A stretch of 64,000 nucleotides of DNA, from assembly GCF_024498075.1 (NCBI RefSeq), contig NZ_JANHOF010000021.1, positions 20,665 to 84,664 of the forward strand. Direction: 5' to 3'. Below the pieces are notes generated by a model. The model had not been told where the DNA came from and searched no databases. It saw only the letters and a list, made by a program, of their open reading frames with translations. Made by a program: the position numbers and the translations under genes. This stretch comes from Paenibacillus mendelii. Lineage in GTDB: Bacteria; Bacillota; Bacilli; Paenibacillales; Paenibacillaceae. How positions within the stretch are numbered: the first letter of the stretch is position 1; every line of letters begins with the position of its first letter. Shown here piece by piece: positions 1 through 7,394 of this stretch.

Positions 1-1
1 C

Positions 2-409
2 TTGTTCTTCGCACCTCTGGCGACATGGGTCGTTGCGAACTATCTGGTTAGTACGGTTAAGGACGGAGAAGGCCGGTTCCGCGACGTACTGCAGGCAAGC
101 ATCTTCTCGCTTATGCCTTACGCCGTGTTAATTGGGCCGATTGTCTTGTTCTCCAATATTCTCGTGCTCGAAGAGGGAATTATCGTCTCTTCGCTTACTT
201 CGGTTATGTGGTTATGGACGATGGTTTTGTTTGTTGTAAACGGCCAAGTCATTCACAATTTCGATTTCATGGAGAATATGAAAAATTCGTTCATCACGCT
301 ATGTACAATCGGGTTGATCTGGATATTTGTTATTGTCAGCACAGGGCTGACCTTCAACGTGACAGACTTTATTTATCAGCTGTATAAGGAGGTGGCCGTC
401 CTTGGATAA
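2..409 (+). CDS. Yip1-like membrane protein, 3' end only
   Basis: Partial gene cut by the left window edge; 135 residues are visible. It is very hydrophobic with about four membrane segments (roughly residues 1-15, 30-55, 60-82 and 97-118), the pattern of a YIP1-family integral membrane protein. Its stop lies 8 bases inside the next gene, so the two are translationally coupled. Yip1-like proteins often precede a DUF5696 protein and sugar permeases in Paenibacillus operons, which is the arrangement here. Its role is unknown; assembly or support of the neighbouring transporter is only an inference. Confidence 0.6.
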   Translation: MFFAPLATWVVANYLVSTVKDGEGRFRDVLQASIFSLMPYAVLIGPIVLFSNILVLEEGIIVSSLTSVMWLWTMVLFVVNGQVIHNFDFMENMKNSFITLCTIGLIWIFVIVSTGLTFNVTDFIYQLYKEVAVLG

Positions 410-2606
410 AGCGATGGGACGCCGGCGGGTCATCCTCGTCGCAGCCGGGGCGGTACTCATTCTTGGAAGCGCTGCATGGTTTATCGTATGGCTGCTGACA
501 GATACGGTGTCGCATCGGCTGGATATTCCGGATTATACGGTCTCCTATATGGCCGTAGAAGGAAGCGAGCCTTGGAAGCCGGGCCAGGAGGAGGGACAGG
601 GTTTTGCACGGGCAGCCGAGAACGACCGGTTCCGTCTGTCCGTACATCCGGATAACGGGCAGATGAAGGTGATGGATAAGAAACAGGGCGTCAAATGGTC
701 GAGCAATCCGTCTCCGGAGCAGGTCAAGACGGAGAAGGTAGCCGGAACGCTCCGAACGAACATGGAGTCTCCTTTTATTCTGGAATATTTCGAACAGTCC
801 AAAATCCAGCGCCAGGTTATGAATGGACTGGATCCGAGCGTGAAACGGACGATCACGAAATTGGAGCAAGGCGTTGCCGTTCATTACGATATTGCGAAAG
901 TCAATTTGAGCTTCAGCATGTATTATGTGCTGACGGATGACGGGCTTGAGGTATCGATTCCCGCCAAAAGTATAAAAGAATCGGGACCATACCGAATTTT
1001 GTCCATTGAGTCCTTGCCGTTCTTCGGCGCAGCTACCGGCGAGGAGTCCGGCTATCTGTTCGTCCCGGACGGACCAGGCGGCCTCATTCATTTTCCCCTG
1101 CAGAAGGAGCTTGTGGGCAAAGGATACAATCAGGAGGTGTATGGACCCGAGATTACGAACCGCATCTCGGATTCGGACAACAGCAATGAGGTGGTGATGC
1201 CCGTATTCGGCATGAAGAAGGGCGATCAGGCGTTTCTTGCCGTCATATCGGCGGGCGAGAAGTCATCGATCATCCGGGCACTGCCTGCCGGCATCGTAAG
1301 TTCGCTGAATTCGGTTCATGCTAAATTCGTCTATCGGCAGGAGTACGACCGCCGGCTCAGCCTGGGCGGGAGATCGATCCGGGTGTTTCAGGAGGATCCG
1401 CTGCTGCAGGACCGCACCGTTCGCTATCTCTTTCTGGAGAAGGAAGATGCAGGCTATGTCGGAATGGCCAAGCGTTACCGCCAATATTTAACCGATACGG
1501 GGCAGGTGCCCCAAGGACCGCAGCCATCCGTCGGGGGGCTGGTGCCGCTTGACCTGACGCTGATCGGCGGAGATTCGAATGATTATGGCGACTATCGCTA
1601 CGAACGCGCAACGACGTTCAAGCAGGCGGAAGAGATAGTAACGGAGCTCAAAAAGGCCGGTATAGACAGCATGCGTATTACATACAAGGGCTGGGAGTCC
1701 AAAGGGACGATCAACCCCGACAAACGGTTCTCGCCAGAGTCAAAGCTGGGCGGGGGCAAGGGGCTGCGGGCATTCGTCGAGAAGGCGCATGGCCTCGGCT
1801 ACGAGGTAGACTTGGCCGTCGATTTGGTCAAAGCAAATCCGACGTTCTCCAAGCTGCCGCCGAAGTCTTACGGCATTCGGGGCGTGGAGGAGGATGTGCT
1901 GCTGCGGAATGACCAATATTATTTGAATCCCGGCATCACCTACAATCTGGCAATGGATATGATCCGCGACGCGAAGGAATACGGAATTGACGGGATGCGC
2001 TTCAGTGGATTAGGGGGGCTCTTGTTCAATGACTACAATCCTGCATACAACTATACGCGGGAAGACACAGCGTACTTATACGAGAATATCCAGAAGCGTG
2101 CACAAGAGGTGCTCGGACATAGCAGTGTCCTTACAGGCAATCTATATTCGCTTAAGTATACAGGCGAGATCCATACCTTAATATCCGACCCTAGTTATTC
2201 CTATGCGGTGGATGAGACGGTTCCCTTCTACCCGATTGTTCTGCATGGGAGCATTCCGTATTCGCTAACGCCCGGAAATATGCGTGACGAGGATGGGCGT
2301 GAGTTTCTGAAAGCCATCGAATATGGCGCCATTCCATCATTCGTGCTGACCTATGAAAGCAGCCGGTCCTTGATGGATACCTTTACATGGGGGATCTTCA
2401 GCAGCAAGTTCGTGGATTGGAAGGATGATGTCATCCGGGAGTATAAATCCTTCAATAAGTTGGCATCTGTTCAAGGGGAGCCGATTACGGATCATTACCG
2501 CCGTTCTGAGGGCATTTACGTGACCGTATACGGTAATGGTGTCTCCGTCACTGTAGACTACAACCGTAAAGAGTTTCACGTCGGGAAGGAGGGGGATGGC
2601 GCATGA
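402..2606 (+). CDS. DUF5696-family membrane-anchored glycoside hydrolase-like protein
   Basis: A 734-residue protein. An N-terminal membrane anchor (about residues 7-30) is followed by a beta-rich domain and, from about residue 375, an alternating beta/alpha region resembling a TIM barrel (GGLVPLDLTLIGG, then ITYKGWESKG and YGIDGMRFSGLGG). This matches my memory of DUF5696, found next to sugar ABC transporters in Paenibacillus. The TTG start at 402 is supported by AAGGAGGTG about 9 bases upstream and overlaps the preceding gene. The stop overlaps the next gene by 4 bases. It probably processes a glycan at the cell surface for the importer that follows; substrate and catalytic residues are unproven. 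Confidence 0.7.
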   Translation: MDKAMGRRRVILVAAGAVLILGSAAWFIVWLLTDTVSHRLDIPDYTVSYMAVEGSEPWKPGQEEGQGFARAAENDRFRLSVHPDNGQMKVMDKKQGVKWSSNPSPEQVKTEKVAGTLRTNMESPFILEYFEQSKIQRQVMNGLDPSVKRTITKLEQGVAVHYDIAKVNLSFSMYYVLTDDGLEVSIPAKSIKESGPYRILSIESLPFFGAATGEESGYLFVPDGPGGLIHFPLQKELVGKGYNQEVYGPEITNRISDSDNSNEVVMPVFGMKKGDQAFLAVISAGEKSSIIRALPAGIVSSLNSVHAKFVYRQEYDRRLSLGGRSIRVFQEDPLLQDRTVRYLFLEKEDAGYVGMAKRYRQYLTDTGQVPQGPQPSVGGLVPLDLTLIGGDSNDYGDYRYERATTFKQAEEIVTELKKAGIDSMRITYKGWESKGTINPDKRFSPESKLGGGKGLRAFVEKAHGLGYEVDLAVDLVKANPTFSKLPPKSYGIRGVEEDVLLRNDQYYLNPGITYNLAMDMIRDAKEYGIDGMRFSGLGGLLFNDYNPAYNYTREDTAYLYENIQKRAQEVLGHSSVLTGNLYSLKYTGEIHTLISDPSYSYAVDETVPFYPIVLHGSIPYSLTPGNMRDEDGREFLKAIEYGAIPSFVLTYESSRSLMDTFTWGIFSSKFVDWKDDVIREYKSFNKLASVQGEPITDHYRRSEGIYVTVYGNGVSVTVDYNRKEFHVGKEGDGA

Positions 2607-3499
2607 ATGACCGTGAACGCAAGAATCGCAGAGCAAGTCTGTTCTACAAATTGAAAAGTCAAGGTGTCGGCCATCTGTTTATGCTACCTTGGACAATCGG
2701 CTTCTGCGTCTTCATGGCCATCCCGATTGGCTGGTCGTTATATCTTAGCTTCCAGAAAGTCAGCTTATCGAGCACAGGACTGTTCAAATATGAATTCATA
2801 GGCATGCAGAACTTCAAGGATGCCCTGTTCAAGGATAACGAATTTACGGTTCAGATCACATCCTTCTTCGGGCAAATGATTCTGATGATTCCCATCATCA
2901 TTACCTTCTCGCTGCTGGTCGCCATCATGCTGAATCAGCGTTTCAAGGGGCGGTTCATCTACAGGGCCATCTTCTTCCTGCCCGTCATCTTCTCTACGGG
3001 GCAAGTGTTGAATGAATTATTCCAGCAGGGGGCCGGCGATGTGCCTTTCCTGTCGCAATATGGCATCGATGCGCTTGTGAGGGATAATTTCAGCGGAGTC
3101 ATGGCGGATATTGTGACACAGGTTCTCGGGAAGATCATTCTGATCCTATGGTCGTCAGGCGTACAGATTCTGATCTTTATTGCGGGCTTCCAAACGATTT
3201 CCAAATCGATCTATGAAGCGGTTCGGATAGATGGGGCCTCTCCTTGGTCCAGCTTCTGGAAGATCACACTCCCCGGCATCAAGCCCTTCATCGGCTTGAA
3301 CCTGCTCTACACGACTGTCGATTTCTTTACCTTTCCGTTCAACCCGGTGATGCCCCACATCAGGCGGAATATGTTTAATATTTCGACGGGGTACGGATAT
3401 GCAAGCGCTCTCGCGTGGTTCTATTTTCTACTTATTATTGTGATGCTGCTGGTGGTTCTGCGGTTCTTGAACGGCTCGAGCAAAGCGGGGAGGGCTTAA
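2603..3499 (+). CDS. sugar ABC transporter permease (MalF/UgpA type)
   Basis: A 298-residue inner-membrane permease with six predicted helices. The cytoplasmic EAA loop reads YEAVRIDGASPWSSFWKITLPG (split: YEAVRIDGA then SFWKITLPG), the hallmark of carbohydrate ABC permeases that dock an MsmX-type ATPase. The ATG overlaps the previous stop (ATGA), and the next gene starts 2 bases after this stop. It would form a heterodimer with the next gene product and receive substrate from the lipoprotein at 4629. No ATPase gene lies in this operon, as usual in Bacillota, where one shared ATPase serves many CUT1 importers. Confidence 0.88.
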   Translation: MNDRERKNRRASLFYKLKSQGVGHLFMLPWTIGFCVFMAIPIGWSLYLSFQKVSLSSTGLFKYEFIGMQNFKDALFKDNEFTVQITSFFGQMILMIPIIITFSLLVAIMLNQRFKGRFIYRAIFFLPVIFSTGQVLNELFQQGAGDVPFLSQYGIDALVRDNFSGVMADIVTQVLGKIILILWSSGVQILIFIAGFQTISKSIYEAVRIDGASPWSSFWKITLPGIKPFIGLNLLYTTVDFFTFPFNPVMPHIRRNMFNISTGYGYASALAWFYFLLIIVMLLVVLRFLNGSSKAGRA

Positions 3500-3500
3500 T

Positions 3501-4478
3501 ATGAAGGTCGAAATCATAATGAAGCAGCGCGTACGACATCTACGATCGTTGTTGAATGGAAGACAAGCCCAACGGGTGAAGCTTCTGGTTCTGGGGAGGA
3601 ACACCAACGACGGCCTGTTAGCCAAGCTCTTCATCTACTTCATGCTGACGATCGTAGCCTATCTCTATCTGCAGCCCTTTCTCTACATGGTTTCGACGAT
3701 GGTCAAGACGCTGCCGGATTTGCTGGATCCTACCGTCCAGTGGATTCCGCGGTCAATCGAGTGGGAGAATCTGTCGCGGGCTCTTAAGGGGTTGAAGTAT
3801 CAAGAGTCCGTCCTATATACCTTAACGCTTGCCGTTATTCCTTCGTTCATTCAGGTACTGATCTGTTCGATTACGGGATACGCGCTGGCCAGGCTTCAAT
3901 TTTCAGGGAAAAATATATACTTTGCGCTAATTCTGCTCACGTTTCTTATACCGCCGCAGATCATGATTATTCCACTGTATGTTATCTACAGCAAGCTCGG
4001 CTGGCTGAATACGCCGTTCGTGTTCATTATTCCGGCGCTTCTGGGCCAAGGTTTGAAGAGTGCACTGTTTATTATTATTTTCCGCCAATTCTTCCAATCA
4101 CTCCCAAAGGCGATTGAGGAAGCGGCGATGATCGACGGCGCGTCTATATTTCGGCTGTTCTTCCGTGTCATTCTACCCCTGTCGATACCGGCTTGCCTGG
4201 TCGTATTCCTGTTCTCCTTCGTCTGGCACTGGAATGAGAGCTATCTGTCTTCGATGTTTCTGTCCCAGGACTTTACACCACTATCGGTTCGGCTGGAGAA
4301 GCTGGAAACCGCCATCTTCGGCCGGGAGCCGTCCATTGAGATGCTTGCTGCCAATCCTGTAACAGAGGGGACCAAGATGGCGGGCGCATTCTTGATTATT
4401 TTCCCGCCTCTGCTTGTGTATATGATTGCACAAAGATGGTTTGTCGAGGGCATCGAGCGTACCGGTCTTGTGGATTAA
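3501..4478 (+). CDS. sugar ABC transporter permease (MalG/UgpE type)
   Basis: A 325-residue permease, partner of the one just upstream. It has a roughly 30-residue basic N-terminal extension, six membrane helices and the EAA loop EEAAMIDGASIFRLFFRVILP near residue 210. The C-terminus has the typical RWFVEGIERTGLVD ending of CUT1 MalG-type permeases. An upstream in-frame GGGGAGGG stretch serves as ribosome site. About 150 bases without a gene separate it from the solute-binding protein, which nevertheless points the same way. Confidence 0.88.
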   Translation: MKVEIIMKQRVRHLRSLLNGRQAQRVKLLVLGRNTNDGLLAKLFIYFMLTIVAYLYLQPFLYMVSTMVKTLPDLLDPTVQWIPRSIEWENLSRALKGLKYQESVLYTLTLAVIPSFIQVLICSITGYALARLQFSGKNIYFALILLTFLIPPQIMIIPLYVIYSKLGWLNTPFVFIIPALLGQGLKSALFIIIFRQFFQSLPKAIEEAAMIDGASIFRLFFRVILPLSIPACLVVFLFSFVWHWNESYLSSMFLSQDFTPLSVRLEKLETAIFGREPSIEMLAANPVTEGTKMAGAFLIIFPPLLVYMIAQRWFVEGIERTGLVD

Positions 4479-4628
4479 CCGGCATACCTTGCACCGCGAC
4501 CACCCTTGGGAAATTCCGATGAGGCGGATAATCTGGAGAGGAGGCGTTGCCATCTTAACTTACGGCGGGAAAGCGAATCATATGTAATAGAGTCATATTC
4601 TAATGATTAGGGATGAGGGGGATGTACA

Positions 4629-6014
4629 ATGAAGGCGAATAAGTGGACATCAATTGGAATGATAATCGTATTAATGTTTGTCATGATCATGACGGCTTGC
4701 TCCAATAATAAGGATTCCGGTGGCAACAAACCGGCAGACACACCGAAGACGGGAAACAACGCTAATACAGAAGTGGATCCGGCACAAGGCGGATCGGACG
4801 ATAAGCCCGTTACGTTAAGATTGGTCATGTGGGGGCCGCCGCTATGGACGGAGACCATCCCGGCCAAGTTCAAAGAGAAGTATCCGAACATTACGCTTGA
4901 GGTCGTAACGATTGTCGGCGAGACCGGATCCGTCCTCGAGAAAGTGACCGCCATGAACGCGGCTGGAACGCCGGCGGATATGGTATGGATTCAATCCTTT
5001 CCGGAGTATGTGAAGGATGATCTGCTCGTCGATCTCAAGCCGTATATGGAATCTGATCCGGTTCTATCGGCCGCAAAGTTCCCGCAATCCGTTCTGGATG
5101 CGATGACATGGAAGGGCAAGCTTGTTGCACTGCCAAGGGCAATCGATGCATACATGATGTATGTGAATAAGGACCTGCTGGCAAAGCATGGTGTCGAGAT
5201 GCCGACGAAGGATTGGTCGTGGGAGGAGTTCCGGGAGATTGCCAAGAAGGTGACCGATCCGGCCGCTGGCGAATACGGCATCTCGCCGTTCGTCTTCAAC
5301 TTCCAGGTACAATCTCAAGCTTATGCGGTATCCAATGGTCTTGTGCCCAATCTACAATTCATGAACGAAGATTTGAGCCAGAGCATGCTGGAAGATCCGA
5401 AGGTGTTCTCCGCCGTTCAATGGATGGCAGATCTGGGATGGGTGGACGGATCGCGTCCAACCGATGAGCAGTCAACCCAAGCCGGAATAGACCCCGTAGG
5501 ACAAGGAGCCTGGATTACGGGCAAATTTGCCTTTGATATTATGGGGCAATGGGAAGGCGCCAGTCGGAAGGAAGCCGCGAAGTTCAATTGGGATCTGCTG
5601 CCGCTGCCGAAGGGCTCGGTGAAGCAGATTGGCTATAATAATATTTCTCCAATGGGTATTCTGAAGAGCTCGCAGAATATAGACGAGGCCGTCAAATTCC
5701 TGTCTTGGCTCATTTCGGAGGATGGGCAGCGGGTATTGATGGCGGATGGCAACATTCCACTGACGTCCGATCCGAAGATGTGGGAGGAATTGGCACAAAT
5801 CGAAACGTGGCAGGGTAAAGCCATCAACGATGCCATCGTTCAGGAATGCTGCTGGGAGCCTGCACTTGTCGGATGGGATAAATACATCAGCTGGTTCGAT
5901 GGGGAATTGGGCAGCATCATTAAGAATGGCGGCGATCTGAGCATCTTCCAGAGGAAGGCTGCCGAATTTAATCCACATACGAAGCAGCTTCGCAAGGAAC
6001 TGGGCTTGGAATAG
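4629..6014 (+). CDS. extracellular solute-binding lipoprotein of sugar ABC importer
   Basis: A 461-residue family 1 solute-binding protein. The signal peptide ends in a lipobox (MTAC, Cys24), followed by a Ser/Asn/Lys-rich linker. The mature part has the two-lobed pattern of CUT1 binding proteins (VTLRLVMWGPP, TPADMVWIQ, GKLVALPRAIDAYMMYVN, FAFDIMGQWEG). The start is set by GGATGAGGGGGATG just upstream. It is the last gene of the Yip1-DUF5696-permease operon and supplies substrate specificity, probably for an oligosaccharide. A truncated group II intron begins only about 20 bases after the stop. Confidence 0.9.
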   Translation: MKANKWTSIGMIIVLMFVMIMTACSNNKDSGGNKPADTPKTGNNANTEVDPAQGGSDDKPVTLRLVMWGPPLWTETIPAKFKEKYPNITLEVVTIVGETGSVLEKVTAMNAAGTPADMVWIQSFPEYVKDDLLVDLKPYMESDPVLSAAKFPQSVLDAMTWKGKLVALPRAIDAYMMYVNKDLLAKHGVEMPTKDWSWEEFREIAKKVTDPAAGEYGISPFVFNFQVQSQAYAVSNGLVPNLQFMNEDLSQSMLEDPKVFSAVQWMADLGWVDGSRPTDEQSTQAGIDPVGQGAWITGKFAFDIMGQWEGASRKEAAKFNWDLLPLPKGSVKQIGYNNISPMGILKSSQNIDEAVKFLSWLISEDGQRVLMADGNIPLTSDPKMWEELAQIETWQGKAINDAIVQECCWEPALVGWDKYISWFDGELGSIIKNGGDLSIFQRKAAEFNPHTKQLRKELGLE

Positions 6015-6033
6015 CCTTGGCGGAGTTCGATTG

Positions 6034-6740
6034 AATCGAGTAGGTGGGGGTGGCAAGCCCCCGACCTCTCACACCACCGTACATGCGGGTCCGCATACGG
6101 CGGTTCCAAAAGGTTAACAAAGCTCCACATAACGAGAAAGCAGACTTTTCAGCCCTTTCGCTTCCCAATAGGATGTCGGAAGGGCATTGTTTGTGTTTCG
6201 AGACATTTCCCATGCGCCTCGCCTGGAATTAGCCATGATGAAACAGGCCCATTCGGGAACACCAAGCTCTCGAAGCTCTCGCATTCGGGTGCGCACCCGT
6301 TTCCACTGCTTCCATAAGCATATGCGGAGCTTTAGGCGAATCCACTGGTCGAATTTCTCACAGTTCTTCTTCGCGGCGGCCAGCCGAAAATAGCCCAGCC
6401 ACCCCATGAGATACTTGTATAGTTTTGCTATGCGGCTCTCCATAGACATTGAATGCGTTCGGTTCGTTAGCTCACGGATCTGCTCTTTAAATCGTGAGAG
6501 GGTCTGAGGCGCCAGACGAATCGTTGCTTTCTTGTCCATTAAGAAACTAAAGCCAAGAAACTTACGCTTCCATGGCCGGTCTACCGCACTTTTCTCTCGA
6601 TTCACCTTCATTGTCAACTTTCCTTCTACGAATCGCGTCACCGACTCCATCACGCGCTGTCCTGCGCGTTTGCTGGCCACGAAGATGTTGCAATCGTCAG
6701 CATAACGGACGAACCGCAAGCCTCTTTGTGCCGAGAGTTA
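6034..6740 (-). mobile_element. truncated group II intron (3' part)
   Basis: Read on the minus strand, the segment ends with a recognisable intron 3' terminus. Domain V is the hairpin spanning about 6068-6110 (CCGCCGTATGCGG with GTACGGTGG), followed by a G/C-rich domain VI and the ending CCTACTCGAT near 6034. The remaining reverse transcriptase part is upstream. Everything 5' of about 6740 (domains I-III and the first half of the reverse transcriptase) is missing, so the element cannot splice or move alone. Short C-type introns often land just downstream of operons, which fits its place after the binding-protein gene. Confidence 0.8.
6114..6719 (-). pseudogene. ltrA: group II intron reverse transcriptase/maturase, C-terminal fragment
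   Basis: About 200 residues remain, starting just before the catalytic YADD box (FVRYADDCNIFV). They continue through the RT-6/7 region (VNREKSAVDRPWKRKFLGFSF), the thumb/X maturase domain (YLMGWLGYFRLAAAKKNCEKF) and the C-terminal RLKLRICLWKQWKRVRTRM segment that precedes the intron's domain V. The fingers and the first half of the palm, about 200 residues, are absent. The in-frame similarity extends a little upstream of 6719 to about 6740 and then stops abruptly. It is not expected to give an active enzyme. Confidence 0.85.
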
Positions 6741-7376
6741 AGCAAAGCGATAAGAATATCTCTACACACGCGGCACAATCTCTACTAGCAGAACTGGAGC
6801 ATCTGCGGAAGGAGAAGAAGGGTAGCGGTCACTAATGCCCCTGTTCTTACTCCTTCACTTCTGGCTCTGAGCAGCTGCACGACACAAGCCGTGGGGGGGG
6901 GTGAACGCTCGCGGTTTTTTCTATTTCAATGGACAATTTATTGATTCGAATGGATATTCGATGCCATCATTGACCAACTGCCATATCTTCATGCATAGAA
7001 TGGGATTTTGATATTTGTATCAGCTCCTGATGGATTTCCATTCGGTAATCTTTCCATCGCGTTCAAGTTGTCGAAAATGGATACAAACAAGATAAAAGGT
7101 GTCATATACAGTGAATCGAGTAACATTGTAAAATATTCTATAATTATTATATATCTCGACACTTGCAGCTTGCGATTTACCATGCTCCACACGAAAATAA
7201 CAGCTCGCAACGTCGGGATTTTCTTTTACAATGCTGGCGTTCAAACCTCATTGCACTCAGGGTTTTCCTGTCAAGGAGCTGGCCACTCCTTAACAGTGTT
7301 TTTTAGTCCAAACACTAGCGTTGCACTCATGTTATGGATGATTTAACTCTGGACAACAGGAGAGCGCGGAAATCAA
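6741..7376. other. gene-poor interval after the intron remnant
   Basis: No intact gene seen. On the plus strand 6741-6835 ends a frame with a protein-like tail (KQSDKNISTHAAQSLLAELE) that could be the end of an unidentified, truncated gene. A weak hairpin followed by TTTTTT lies around 6880-6920. On the minus strand 7020-7244 is open but I recognise nothing in it. The stretch just upstream of 7395 would have to carry the promoter of the next gene. Confidence 0.35.
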
Positions 7377-7394
7377 TTGAATCGGAGGTTTATA

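Noticed and set aside
369..1091. Long minus-strand open frame opposite the DUF5696 gene
   Set aside because: It is antisense to a clearly conserved gene, has no ribosome site and shows the Arg/His-rich composition typical of shadow frames. The same holds for the long antisense frames at 8712-9626 and 20999-22453.
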